A DNA stretch of 64,000 nucleotides from Caldithrix sp964532875 (GCA_964532875.1 CAZHIZ010000001.1:1-64000), one strand, 5' to 3'. Positions 50,272-60,008 are shown, numbered from the stretch's first letter. Translations and numbers: made by a program. The notes: generated from the sequence alone by a model not told the origin.

Positions 50272-52246
50272 AAGGCTGACCCTTTTTGCAGGATTGCTTA
50301 TTTTGCTTTCCTGCCACACGGGCGGCCCGCAAAAAGTTGTGTACAAGGCGCAGGCGCTAAAAGCCCCCGTAGCCACACTCCAATTGGGGCCTTCCGTTTT
50401 TGTCCCGCAAATCATACTGCGGCAGCTTCATGTCTCCGAAGGCACTCCGGTTCGGGTGACCGTGAACCGCAAAAGCGAAGAATTACGCATTTACCGCCTG
50501 ATCCGTCCCAGGGCCGGTTTCGCTTTGCACCGAAAATACCGCCAACAATTTGCCGTGGAATTGGGAAAAACCTATTCCCTGATTTTGCAAAAAATTCCGG
50601 CCGGTCAGGCCAGGCTTAAAGCGAAGCCGGTACGTTTTTGGGTGGAAAATTATCACGGAGACACCGCGCTGTGGAAACGTGTGGCCATCGGCGCACCGCA
50701 CGGCGATTGCGATCTGGAAACCGGTGCGGTGGTGCATTACTTGCAGAAAGAATTTCATGTTCCGGCAACAGCCGCTTACGGCGGAAGGCTTTCCTACCAC
50801 GGCATTTGGTACGATGTCAATCGACCCTTAATGAAATTGCCCAAAAAGGGCGGCGGGGTTATTCCCGAACGGGTTTGGAATGCCAAGGCCGAGAAAGTGT
50901 ATCGTACCTATCAAGACAGCGTTTGGCGCAATAGCGGCCTGCATTTCGGGCAACGCTTCCGCTTTTTTACCAGTTTTCACGGTCATGATTTGACGGTGAA
51001 GTTGGCCAACGGTAAGGTAATCCAGCGCCCGGTGATCGAAGCGATGGGCATTGGTTTTAGTAAAAAAGATTTACGCAAAATCAAACGCTTTTACAATTCC
51101 CGTAAAAACGATTACTACGACAATCCGCCCATGTTGGTGTTCGGAAATTTGCCGGAAGATCGCGTTTATTATTATCAAAACATTCCGCTCAAATTTTTTT
51201 ACAGCGGATTGGGTACGCGGGTGTACGGTTCTTTGCGCAGCGATCTCATTCGTTACGGATTGCATATCGAAACACCCAACAGCATGCGACTCGATCCGAA
51301 AGTGCAGCCGAAAACCGCACGCTTTTTGCACGATCTCTACCAATTTGTTCTGCAGGAAATTATTCAGCCCAAAGAAAACCGGCCTGACCTCTCAAAGTCC
51401 CTGCCCCCTGTTGCGCGGCAAATCCACCCCCGCATGATAACCGTTCCGGGCGGAGAATTTTTGATGGGAGCGCCACAAAGTGTAGGCTGGGCCAGCGAGC
51501 ATCCCCAACATGCGGTGCGGGTTTCGCCCTTTAAAATAGATGCCTATGAAGTTACCAATGGGGAATTTGCCCGTTTTTTGAACCGCTGGTTTAAAAAGGG
51601 GCTGTTGGTTGTGGACAGCGGTCTGGTCAAAAACGCCCGGCATCCGGCGGAAATTTGGTTTCGTACCAGGGAAGCCGCCCCCATGAGTGAAATTTCCTTT
51701 AACGGTCGGGAATTTCAAGTGCTTAAAGGACGGGACGTATTTCCCGTGATTTACGTGAGTTGGTACGGGGCCAACGCGTTTGCTCTGGCCCAGGGCAAAC
51801 GTCTGCCCACGGAAGCCGAATGGGAAATGGCCGCTTCCTATGATTTTAAAACAAAGCACAAATATCTTTACGCCTATTCATCCGACAAAATCGACGAAAA
51901 ACATTGCAACTTCCAGGACAGTCACGATCCCTTTGAATATGTTTCCGGTGCGGCTACCACACCGGTAAACTATTATTCCGTCGGCTCTCCCGAGGGCGTG
52001 TACGGAATGTCGGGCAATGTCATGGAATGGTGCTCGGATTATTATCAATACGATTATTACAAAAAGAACAAACAAAAAATCTGGGACAACCCGCAGGGGC
52101 CGGCAAAGGGGACCATGCGCACGGTGCGTGGCGGCGCCTGGAATCTGGAGCCGTGGATCGGCCGAACCACCTTTCGTCTGGGAATTAGTCCCAAAGCCAC
52201 GCTGGTCAATGTAGGGTTTCGTTGTGCCCGATCGCTGGCAAATTAA
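50246..52246 (+). CDS. lipoprotein fusing N-formylglutamate-hydrolase-like and SUMF1 (FGE-like) domains
   Basis: 666 residues. A lipoprotein signal with lipobox 'LLSC' puts the lipidated cysteine at Cys23. Residues about 130-375 resemble the N-formylglutamate/poly-gamma-glutamate hydrolase fold: 'GAPHGDCDLETG' (His152, Glu158), 'YDVNRPL' (190-195) and 'SFHGHD' (His245, His247) look like a zinc site. Residues about 398-664 are an SUMF1 domain ('PGGEFLMGAP', 'VSWYGANAFALAQGKRLPTEAEWE', 'GMSGNVMEWCSDYY', 'RTVRGGAWNLEPW'). The two catalytic cysteines of true formylglycine-generating enzymes are not seen in the RGG segment, so a binding rather than oxidase role is likely. The fusion is unusual. 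Confidence 0.72.
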   Translation: MNKLPRYFKRLTLFAGLLILLSCHTGGPQKVVYKAQALKAPVATLQLGPSVFVPQIILRQLHVSEGTPVRVTVNRKSEELRIYRLIRPRAGFALHRKYRQQFAVELGKTYSLILQKIPAGQARLKAKPVRFWVENYHGDTALWKRVAIGAPHGDCDLETGAVVHYLQKEFHVPATAAYGGRLSYHGIWYDVNRPLMKLPKKGGGVIPERVWNAKAEKVYRTYQDSVWRNSGLHFGQRFRFFTSFHGHDLTVKLANGKVIQRPVIEAMGIGFSKKDLRKIKRFYNSRKNDYYDNPPMLVFGNLPEDRVYYYQNIPLKFFYSGLGTRVYGSLRSDLIRYGLHIETPNSMRLDPKVQPKTARFLHDLYQFVLQEIIQPKENRPDLSKSLPPVARQIHPRMITVPGGEFLMGAPQSVGWASEHPQHAVRVSPFKIDAYEVTNGEFARFLNRWFKKGLLVVDSGLVKNARHPAEIWFRTREAAPMSEISFNGREFQVLKGRDVFPVIYVSWYGANAFALAQGKRLPTEAEWEMAASYDFKTKHKYLYAYSSDKIDEKHCNFQDSHDPFEYVSGAATTPVNYYSVGSPEGVYGMSGNVMEWCSDYYQYDYYKKNKQKIWDNPQGPAKGTMRTVRGGAWNLEPWIGRTTFRLGISPKATLVNVGFRCARSLAN

Positions 52247-52256
52247 AGGAGAGCGC

Positions 52257-54257
52257 ATGTCCGCTTTTTTTAAAACGATTGTCCCATTACTATTTTTGCT
52301 GTACGGTTTTGCTTTGCCCAAAGCGGTAACTCAAAAGCAAGCCTTGCGTGTGGCAAATACGGTTTTGCAAAGAGAAAAAGAATTCGCGGGCCACGGTCCC
52401 TTTGCGGTTGGCGAAATACGTAAAATTGCTTGCTCGGCCCCAACGGATTCTTTGTACCTCGTTTCGCTTAAACCGCGGGGCTTTTTGCTGCTGAATGCCG
52501 ACGACCGATTAAGGCCGCTGATCGGCTATTCGCGGCAAAATACTTTTTCCGGCGGGGCAACGGTACGGCTATTATTGGAAAAAATAGTGCGGGTGCAACG
52601 TCGCGTGGCTCTCTTCGATACCCGCTGGGTGCAAAAAAATCGCCTGAACTGGCGCTCGTTATCAAAAGGCGGTAGCCCGGTTTTGGCCAAAACGAGCGGG
52701 GACAGCGTGTATTATTTTCCCACGCCGGTTTGGGGCCAGGGCATGGTGAACGGCGTGTACGTGTTCAATTATTACACGCCGAATCACTGGTCGGCCGGAT
52801 GTGTGGCCACGGCTCTGGCCGAAGTATTGGCCTTTTTCCGGTGGCCGCCGGTGGGAACCGCTTCTCATTGCTACACGGAAAACGATGCCGGCCAACTGTG
52901 CGCCGATTACCAAAATACCCATTACGATTGGCCTGACATTCTGCCGAAATACATCAATGAGCACACCACAGCGCAGCAGCGCCGCGCAGCGGGATTGTTG
53001 ACTTACCATGCGGCTATCAGCGTGAATATGGATTTTTCGGCCAACGGTTCAACGGCCAATGTGTCTAACGTTCCCTATGCCTTGCACCATTATTTTCGCT
53101 TTAGCGGTCATTACAAATCGGCCGGAGAAACCGATTTTTGGACGGAGCTTATCCATAACATGAAAGATGCCCGTCCGGCGATTTTGGCCATTTCCCGTTC
53201 CAGCGACGGATTCGGCCATGCGATTGTTGCCGACGGCTATTCCGAACACAACGGGTTATTCCATTTGAATATGGGCTGGAACGGCAGCGATAACGGTTGG
53301 TACGATATTCGCGGCGATTGGAACGTGAGTGGCTACGACATCGTCAACGGAGCCACCAAGGGCATCGTCCCCAGTCCCATGATTTGTCCCGAGGTAACCA
53401 TGCTTTCTGCCAGGCAGTTTATTTTAAGCTGGCGTGTCAGCCGCTACCAGAAAGCCTGCTACTACCAGGTGCAGCAGGCTCAGGCTGCCGGCGGGCCCTG
53501 GACCACCCTTGCGGAAGCGGTGACCGATACCTTTTTGCAGATCAGCGTACCGCAAATATCGCGCTATTACTATCGGGTACGTGCGCGCCGGGACGATATT
53601 TGGTGGGATTGGTCGGCCGTGCAGTCGGTTAGTTTGGGCGGCCCGCGCTACCTGACCTTTAATGTGGACATGCGTTACCAGACCCTGACGCAAGGCGACA
53701 GCGTAGTTTTGCGCGGTAATGTGCCGCCGCTGAAAGGAAGTGTAAACAGTCGGGCTTTGCAGGATGAAGACGGCGATTCGGTTTATTCTCTTACCTTGCC
53801 CTTTGACGTGGCCTATGTGGGACATGAATTGTTGTACCGCTTTGCCATTGCCGGTGCCGCCGGTACGCATCTGGAATCCTTTAACCGGAGCTATGTGATC
53901 GGAGCTCAGGAATACCAGAATTTGGATACGGTTTTTTTCGATGATTACACGGCATTGGCTAGGCAGGATTTGCTTCCCGAGCATAGCCGATTGATCGGTA
54001 ATTTCCCCAATCCCTTCAATCCGGTTACGTTCATTCGCTATCGCATTGCCAAAGAGAAAGGGCGCCCTTCCGTGCATGTCCGGCTGACGATTTACAACGT
54101 TTTGGGACAAACCGTAGCGCGATTGATCGATAAGAATCAATCGGCCGGAGAATATCGCGTTCGTTTCCGGGCCGACGGTTTACCGGCCGGTTTGTATTTT
54201 TGTCGCTTACAGACGGATGATTGCAGCGGAGTGCGTAAGATGATTTTAATCAAATAA
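52257..54257 (+). CDS. secreted C10 (streptopain-like) cysteine protease with sorting domain
   Basis: 666 residues from the ATG at 52257, which follows AAAGGAGAG; an earlier frame start lies inside the upstream gene. Signal peptide (1-20) and an inhibitory Spi-like propeptide (about 25-130) precede the C10 domain. The latter has Cys182 in 'SAGCVATALAEVLAF' and His321 in 'GFGHAIVADGY', followed by 'FHLNMGWNG'. A fibronectin-like and a starch-binding-like beta domain follow, then the secretion sorting domain, 'GNFPNPFNPVTFIRYRI' to 'GLYFCRLQ...KMILIK'. It would be exported and cleave proteins outside the cell, feeding the peptide importer of this operon. Confidence 0.88.
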   Translation: MSAFFKTIVPLLFLLYGFALPKAVTQKQALRVANTVLQREKEFAGHGPFAVGEIRKIACSAPTDSLYLVSLKPRGFLLLNADDRLRPLIGYSRQNTFSGGATVRLLLEKIVRVQRRVALFDTRWVQKNRLNWRSLSKGGSPVLAKTSGDSVYYFPTPVWGQGMVNGVYVFNYYTPNHWSAGCVATALAEVLAFFRWPPVGTASHCYTENDAGQLCADYQNTHYDWPDILPKYINEHTTAQQRRAAGLLTYHAAISVNMDFSANGSTANVSNVPYALHHYFRFSGHYKSAGETDFWTELIHNMKDARPAILAISRSSDGFGHAIVADGYSEHNGLFHLNMGWNGSDNGWYDIRGDWNVSGYDIVNGATKGIVPSPMICPEVTMLSARQFILSWRVSRYQKACYYQVQQAQAAGGPWTTLAEAVTDTFLQISVPQISRYYYRVRARRDDIWWDWSAVQSVSLGGPRYLTFNVDMRYQTLTQGDSVVLRGNVPPLKGSVNSRALQDEDGDSVYSLTLPFDVAYVGHELLYRFAIAGAAGTHLESFNRSYVIGAQEYQNLDTVFFDDYTALARQDLLPEHSRLIGNFPNPFNPVTFIRYRIAKEKGRPSVHVRLTIYNVLGQTVARLIDKNQSAGEYRVRFRADGLPAGLYFCRLQTDDCSGVRKMILIK

Positions 54258-54308
54258 AATGAGTAACAGATAAAAGGCTTTAACAACCTTAAAAAAGGAG
54301 GGTAATCA

Positions 54309-56630
54309 ATGAATAAGATTGTTACCGTACTCATCTTGCTTTTAAGCATGGCCTTTTTGTGGGCGCAAGAGAATTTGAGTAAGGTGTGCGAAGTGGACTA
54401 TTTTAACGCCACCCGTTACAGCGGGGGACGCAACATCGCGCGTACACCTTCCGGAAATGTGGTGGTGGTTTTCGAACCCGGGGCCAATTACACCAACGGC
54501 AGTCAGGATATTCATTACGCCATTTACAACAGTATTTTCGGTAGTTGGGATGTGGCTAAACTGAGCAATTCGCCTTCCAATGCCGCCGGAACACCGGCCA
54601 TTGTTTCCGATCCCGATTCCAATGTTTGCTATGCCGTGTGGAAGCAAAAAAACGAAAGCGGCGACCGCGATTTGATGTTTTCCAAATTGACCTTTCTCGA
54701 TCCCTACACGAGCACCTGGAGTGAACCCGTGGTAGCGGACAACGTGAACACCAATACCGGCGTGTGCACCGTGGATATTGCGGATAACGGCGTCCTGTTC
54801 GGTTTGTTTTCCGTCTGGGATAAGGGCCTGAACTATCCGGCCAACATCTATTGCAGTCGTAGCGAAGACGGCGGAGCAACCTGGACAACCGACAATTTAA
54901 CTTCGGAATTTCCCACGCCCAATGAACTGCCTTTCGAATGGATAGATGTTTCCTTAGCTCCCGGTAAAAACGGGGTCATGTATGCCGCCTGGGAAGACAA
55001 ACCCAAGGAATTGACCAATTCTTACGAAATTCTGTTCACCAAATACACGCCGGGACAGGGTTGGGAACGCCCGCAGGTTATTACACCCATCGTGGAAGGG
55101 GAAGCCTTTTTGCAACACTATGTGGATGGCTGTACGCCCCGTCCGGGTGCCGTTTCCGTTTACGAAATGGGGCCTGCCTCGTACAAGTTCGCCGGAGAAA
55201 GCTCGGTTATTTATTACGATAACGGGACTTCGGAAGCATTGTCTTGCATGTTCAATCCCTACTACATCGTTCCGCCCGAAACCAAAGATCAATGGGTAGC
55301 GGATGTGGTTCATTTTTTCAACCTGAATTCGGGTGACAGCATCTTGTTTGTGGATGATGACAATAAGTACAATAACGAAAAGATCATGACCGATGCCCTG
55401 GATAAGATGAACGCCCCTTACACGACATTCGATTGCGGTAATCTGGACGGCATGCCCGAACGGGTTCCCGACGCCGATTTGTTGAAACGCTACGCTCTGG
55501 TTATCTGGTTTACCGGTGATGACTACAACGGCAATTTGGCTTTTTGGGATATCAACGATACGCTGAACACGGATTTGAAAAATTACATGGATACGCAAGG
55601 TAAAAAATTGTGGGTCATCGGACGCGATTGGATTTACGATCGCTACGGAGCGGCTCCGGATACGTTCCGCACGGGCGACTTCATGTACGATTATCTGGGT
55701 ATTGCTTCCTACGATTGTCAATCCTGGGCAGACGACGGCAAGACCGGAGTTTCCGAACTGGATTTGGTGAGCGACAACGGCTTGCAAATGACCGATATCG
55801 AAAAATTATCCTGGGGGAATGCCGGTATTTGGCAGGGCAAGGTATCCATGGCCAGCGATCCCGCGGGCAATGTGCACATCGTGTACGATCAGGACAAGGG
55901 CAAGCACGTATTTTACATGATGTTCGACGGTACGAATTGGAGCGATCCGATCCAAATCGACGCCACGCCCGATTCCGTACCTATCGTGCGCCCCAACATT
56001 GCTTGCGATCCCAATTACGGCTTGTACGTTGTCTGGACTCAGGCCACGGGCAAGGACACGGTGGAAGGTAAGGAAAAAACGGTGTACAATGTCTTCTACG
56101 CGACTTCGCCCGACGGCGGCAAAACCTGGAACGCTCCGCAGCAATTAAGCCAAACCACCGTGGCCGATGCCAAAGGCTATTCCGTAAGAAATCCGACCAT
56201 TGGCGAACAGGTGCGTAAACCCATTGAAGGCGTGTTCGAAGGCGGTGCCGATGTGGTGTGGACGGAATACAATCCGGAATCGACTATGGGATATTACATC
56301 ATGTACGCACGCATCCCGTATGTGGGTACCTTAACCTCCATCGATCAGGGCAAAAGCGGGCATCCGTACACGTTTGCCTTACGCGCCAACTATCCCAATC
56401 CGTTCAATCCGCAAACGACATTGCGCTTCGAAATTCCCCGACAGAGTCGTGTGCGTCTGGAAATTTACAACGCCCTGGGGCAAAAGGTGGCCACATTGAT
56501 CGATGAGATGATGAAGGCCGGAAGCTACCGGAAAACCTGGCAGGCAGGAAGCATGCCCAGCGGAATCTATTTTGCCCGTTTAAAAGCCGCAGGCAGGGAA
56601 GCGGTTCAAAAAATGATCTTGCTTAAGTAG
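54309..56630 (+). CDS. secreted BNR-propeller protein with permuted VDDD module and sorting domain
   Basis: 773 residues, signal peptide ending 'LWAQ' at 20. A sialidase-like (BNR) propeller (about 30-265 and 510-685; 'CSRSEDGGATW', 'ATSPDGGKTWN') is interrupted by an inserted region at 271-509. That region contains the two halves of the module seen in the next gene but in reverse order: the 'YVDGCTPRPGAVSVYEMG' half first (271-338), then the 'ILFVDDDN...DRYGAAPDTF' half (345-509). The C-terminus is a sorting domain ('ANYPNPFNPQTTLRFEIP', 'KMILLK'). AAAAGGAGGG precedes the ATG. No catalytic sialidase arginines were identified, so binding or adhesion is as likely as hydrolysis. Confidence 0.78.
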   Translation: MNKIVTVLILLLSMAFLWAQENLSKVCEVDYFNATRYSGGRNIARTPSGNVVVVFEPGANYTNGSQDIHYAIYNSIFGSWDVAKLSNSPSNAAGTPAIVSDPDSNVCYAVWKQKNESGDRDLMFSKLTFLDPYTSTWSEPVVADNVNTNTGVCTVDIADNGVLFGLFSVWDKGLNYPANIYCSRSEDGGATWTTDNLTSEFPTPNELPFEWIDVSLAPGKNGVMYAAWEDKPKELTNSYEILFTKYTPGQGWERPQVITPIVEGEAFLQHYVDGCTPRPGAVSVYEMGPASYKFAGESSVIYYDNGTSEALSCMFNPYYIVPPETKDQWVADVVHFFNLNSGDSILFVDDDNKYNNEKIMTDALDKMNAPYTTFDCGNLDGMPERVPDADLLKRYALVIWFTGDDYNGNLAFWDINDTLNTDLKNYMDTQGKKLWVIGRDWIYDRYGAAPDTFRTGDFMYDYLGIASYDCQSWADDGKTGVSELDLVSDNGLQMTDIEKLSWGNAGIWQGKVSMASDPAGNVHIVYDQDKGKHVFYMMFDGTNWSDPIQIDATPDSVPIVRPNIACDPNYGLYVVWTQATGKDTVEGKEKTVYNVFYATSPDGGKTWNAPQQLSQTTVADAKGYSVRNPTIGEQVRKPIEGVFEGGADVVWTEYNPESTMGYYIMYARIPYVGTLTSIDQGKSGHPYTFALRANYPNPFNPQTTLRFEIPRQSRVRLEIYNALGQKVATLIDEMMKAGSYRKTWQAGSMPSGIYFARLKAAGREAVQKMILLK

Positions 56631-56642
56631 AAAAGAAAAAAG

Positions 56643-56711
56643 GGTCATTGCATGAAACGCCATGACGCGCGCTGGGGGGCTTGCGAAACAAAGCGTTTTT
56701 TTGCAATGACC
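56643..56711. repeat. 69-bp imperfect palindrome (REP/MITE-like)
   Basis: GGTCATTGCA (56643-56652) pairs with TGCAATGACC (56702-56711). AAACGC (56655-56660) pairs with GCGTTT (56693-56698), with a GC-rich centre. The GTCATTGC end is reminiscent of REP families found in many bacteria. It lies between two secreted-protein genes and may also act as a terminator. Confidence 0.6.
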
Positions 56712-56767
56712 TCCTTTAAATTAAACAAAATTTTATTAAAGTGAAATGTTTAAGTAAAGGAGAAAAG

Positions 56768-59590
56768 ATGCGAAGAACTTTTGCTTATTTAATGGTAGGA
56801 ATGTTCCTTTTGTTAAGCGTACATTCCGTTTTTTCGGGTACGCTCAAAATCCTTTTAGTGGATGATGATAATTATTCCAGTCCGGATCATCTGCCCTACA
56901 TCGAACAGGCCATTACCGATGCCGGTTACACCTACGATCTGTTCAATGCACAGGATAGCGCCCGTTCGCCCGATGCGGCTCTCATGTCGCAGTACAATCT
57001 GGTGTTCTGGTACAATGCCAATGACGGTGTGGGCGGTTATTTTTGGGACGGCCGCGACACCGTAAATACCCAGATCGTTTCCTATTTAAATCAGGGCGGC
57101 TGGATGTGGATCATGGGCAACGACATTATTTACGATCGATACGGCGGCGCTCCGGATACGTTTTCTACCGGCGATTTTTTGTACGATTATTTCGGTTTGC
57201 AGCGCTACGACGTACAATCCAAAAAAGATGACGGCGGAAGCGGTGTGCCCATGCTCATTCGCGTGCCCGGGCAGGATGTGGCTTCGGCTCCGGACACCAT
57301 TCGGTGGAAATATTCCGGCCTGTATTATGTGGACGGTTGTACGCTGCGCCCGGAAGCACAGGCCGTGTACAACATGGGCGACGATTCCTACGTTCTGGCC
57401 GGTTACACGTCCGCTTCGTTTTACGATAACGGAACGTTCAAAGCGTTCGGCTGCTATTTTGATGCCTATTACATTAAACCGGAGGAAGACCGCACCACCT
57501 TGTTCAAAAGCGTTTTGGATTATTTCGCCTCACAATTGGCGCCGACTTTTCCCCCGACGGAATTTTCTTTGCAGCAACCGGAGAACGGACGTTGGTTTGC
57601 CGTAGGCCAGGCCGATGATTTCGTGCATTTTAGTTGGGAGAAAAGCAGTGACCCGGACGGGACACCCGTAATCTATCGCTTGTATTTGGGAACCACGGCG
57701 GATGTCTCGGAAAGTTCAGTTCTGGAAATGGATACTTCGGCCACGGCGGTGGATATTTCGAATCGTGATTTGCAAAATTTAGTGGCCGTCGGCGATACGC
57801 TTCACCTGTATTGGAGCGTGCGGGCTAAAGACGGAGAGGGCGAAACCACCTGGGCCAGCGATACATTTGCCGTTACTCTGGTGAATATCGAAAATCAGCC
57901 ACCGAGCGCGTTTCATTTGCAGCAACCGGAAGACGGTGCCTCGTACGCGGTTACCAATATGACGGATAGTTTGGTGTTCTCATGGCAAAGCAGTAACGAT
58001 CCGGAAGGCGGGACGTTGCAGCAGACCTTTTACTATTGGAGCAGCGGAGAAGGCGCCTTTCACGAAATGCTTTCTGTGCCCCAGGGGGAACATTCCGCTG
58101 CTCTGAGCAACGAACGCTTGCTTTCTTTGCTCGGCGGACAGGATAGCCTGCGCCTGCTGTGGACAGTGGTAGCAAGTGATGTCTTTGGCGCCGAAACCGC
58201 TGCCGATACGTTTGCCGTGGTCATCATCAATCAATACAATGTGATTACTCAGGGCCCTGAGTTGCAATATCCGGTGAATCATCATCATTTCTTTTTCCGT
58301 CAGGGCGGAGCCGCCGAACTGCATTTTTCATGGAAACCGGCTCAGGCCTATCACAATCCTTTGTACACCGTGAAAGTTCGGGACGAAGCCGATAATGTCG
58401 TGTTGCAAAGCGATACCACGGGCACAGAGACAACGCTGAATTTTGCTCCCGTGCTTGATGCCCTCACGGCCGATACGGTGAACTTCACGTGGAATGTAAC
58501 CGCCTCTCTGACCGATTCGGTCCATCAAATGGCCGTTAACGGGCCTTACACTCTTACCTTCGTGCGTCAGGTGGCCAAAGTAATGGTGGTGTTCGATGAC
58601 AACCACACCAATCACAACGATATCATTCGGGATGCTTTGAACGATCTTAATCTGGATTACACGGATTTTGATTGCGGAAACGACGGCAGCGATCTCCCGG
58701 CCCAGATTCCCACTTTTGATCAACTGAAAGCAAACGATCTCGTTTTTTGGTTCACGGGCAATGACGGCAAGGGATTGGCCCTGTGGAACGGACACGACAC
58801 GTTAAACACGGATTTGCAGCACTATCTGGATAACGGTGGCAAATTATGGGTGGCCGGAATCGACTTCTTGTACGATTTGTACGGCGGCGCGCCGGATACG
58901 TTTCAGGCCGGTGATTTCGTCTTCGATTATTTGGGCATTAGCAGTTACGACGCCCAGTCCAAAAAGGACGACGGTGGTAAAGGGTTACCAATGGCCATTT
59001 TAGACCGCAATGATGCCCCGCAGGGTTTGGAGAGCATCGACACCTTGCTCTGGAAATACAGCACTCTGTGGTACGTGGATGCCATTACCCCGGTGGAAGG
59101 CGCCAAGGTGGTCTATCGTATGGGGCCGGCCGATTATGCTCTGGCCGGTGATCCGGTTTTTATCTGTTACCAGACGCCGGATTTCCTGACTTTGACCACG
59201 ACCTTTAATCCGCGGCAGTTTAAGGAAGACGAGCATCGTAAAATGTTAAAGCACTTTTTGTTCGACGGATTGAACTGGATGCAACGGCAAACCTTAACCG
59301 CTCTGCCCGGCAAAGAGACCGTCCTACCCACGGCTTTTACCATCAGCCAGAATTTTCCCAATCCGTTTAATCCCACAACGTCGATTCCCGTGGCCTTACC
59401 GGCAACAGGAAAGGTGGCCTTAACGATTTACAACGTTCTTGGGCAAAAGATTGTGCAAAAGGAATATCGCCTAAGTGCCGGCCGTCATCTGCTCAGGGTA
59501 AACGGCTTGAATATGGCATCCGGGATTTATTATTATCAGGTCACTTTCAAGAAACATTCTCTTACGGGTAAGATGATTTTGCTCAAATAA
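56768..59590 (+). CDS. secreted protein with two VDDD modules, three Ig-like repeats and sorting domain
   Basis: 940 residues from the ATG at 56768 after AAAGGAGA. After the signal peptide (1-23) comes a module of the amidotransferase/flavodoxin-like Rossmann type: 'ILLVDDDN', 'LVFWYNANDG', 'IYDRYGGAPDTFSTGDFLYD' (about 27-185), with its second half 'YVDGCTLRPEAQAVYNMG' (186-255). Three fibronectin-like repeats start at about 262, 383 and 492, marked by 'LQQPE' in the first two. Then a second complete module (604-838) and a sorting domain, 'QNFPNPFNPTTSIPVALP' to 'KMILLK'. No catalytic triad is evident in the modules. The function is unknown. Confidence 0.78.
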   Translation: MRRTFAYLMVGMFLLLSVHSVFSGTLKILLVDDDNYSSPDHLPYIEQAITDAGYTYDLFNAQDSARSPDAALMSQYNLVFWYNANDGVGGYFWDGRDTVNTQIVSYLNQGGWMWIMGNDIIYDRYGGAPDTFSTGDFLYDYFGLQRYDVQSKKDDGGSGVPMLIRVPGQDVASAPDTIRWKYSGLYYVDGCTLRPEAQAVYNMGDDSYVLAGYTSASFYDNGTFKAFGCYFDAYYIKPEEDRTTLFKSVLDYFASQLAPTFPPTEFSLQQPENGRWFAVGQADDFVHFSWEKSSDPDGTPVIYRLYLGTTADVSESSVLEMDTSATAVDISNRDLQNLVAVGDTLHLYWSVRAKDGEGETTWASDTFAVTLVNIENQPPSAFHLQQPEDGASYAVTNMTDSLVFSWQSSNDPEGGTLQQTFYYWSSGEGAFHEMLSVPQGEHSAALSNERLLSLLGGQDSLRLLWTVVASDVFGAETAADTFAVVIINQYNVITQGPELQYPVNHHHFFFRQGGAAELHFSWKPAQAYHNPLYTVKVRDEADNVVLQSDTTGTETTLNFAPVLDALTADTVNFTWNVTASLTDSVHQMAVNGPYTLTFVRQVAKVMVVFDDNHTNHNDIIRDALNDLNLDYTDFDCGNDGSDLPAQIPTFDQLKANDLVFWFTGNDGKGLALWNGHDTLNTDLQHYLDNGGKLWVAGIDFLYDLYGGAPDTFQAGDFVFDYLGISSYDAQSKKDDGGKGLPMAILDRNDAPQGLESIDTLLWKYSTLWYVDAITPVEGAKVVYRMGPADYALAGDPVFICYQTPDFLTLTTTFNPRQFKEDEHRKMLKHFLFDGLNWMQRQTLTALPGKETVLPTAFTISQNFPNPFNPTTSIPVALPATGKVALTIYNVLGQKIVQKEYRLSAGRHLLRVNGLNMASGIYYYQVTFKKHSLTGKMILLK

Positions 59591-59593
59591 TGA

Positions 59594-60008
59594 CGCATGG
59601 TTCCCGATCCCTCGCATGCAAATGAGGTGTGCGGGGGATTTTATTTGGATGAAACGGTTCTTGTTAAGAAAAGTGCCAAACTGGTGGTCGCTAACGGTGC
59701 CGATTTTAAGGTTAATAATGGCAGCTGAACTGTTTGAAAGTATATGCCGCTTTCGGCTGTACCAGAATTATCCCAATCCGTTTAACAGCGTCACAAGCGT
59801 TAAATTTGACTTGCCTTTTATCAGCGATGTGGAATTAACCGTATTTAATGTGCTCGGTCAACAAATCATCAAGGTGAAAAAGGCGCAGCTTGCAGCGGGA
59901 AGTCACGTCATCCGTCTGGATATGAATCGGCAGGCTTCGGGTCTCTATTTTTATCGTCTTAAAGCCGGACGCCGGAAAGCCATTAAAAAACTTTTGTTAG
60001 TTAAGTGA
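59594..60008 (+). pseudogene. frameshifted remnant of a secreted protein with sorting domain
   Basis: From ATG 59594 one frame reads 44 codons, including 'LVKKSAKLVVANGADFKV', which looks like the repetitive beta-strand part of a secreted protein, and stops at 59726. The C-terminal sorting domain ('QNYPNPFNSVTSVKFDLP', 'KKLLLVK') continues in another frame to 60008. A 130-codon frame from 59616 covers the tail but lacks a signal peptide and a ribosome site. Both pieces together suggest deletion and frameshift of an older gene, only four bases after the previous stop. Confidence 0.65.
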
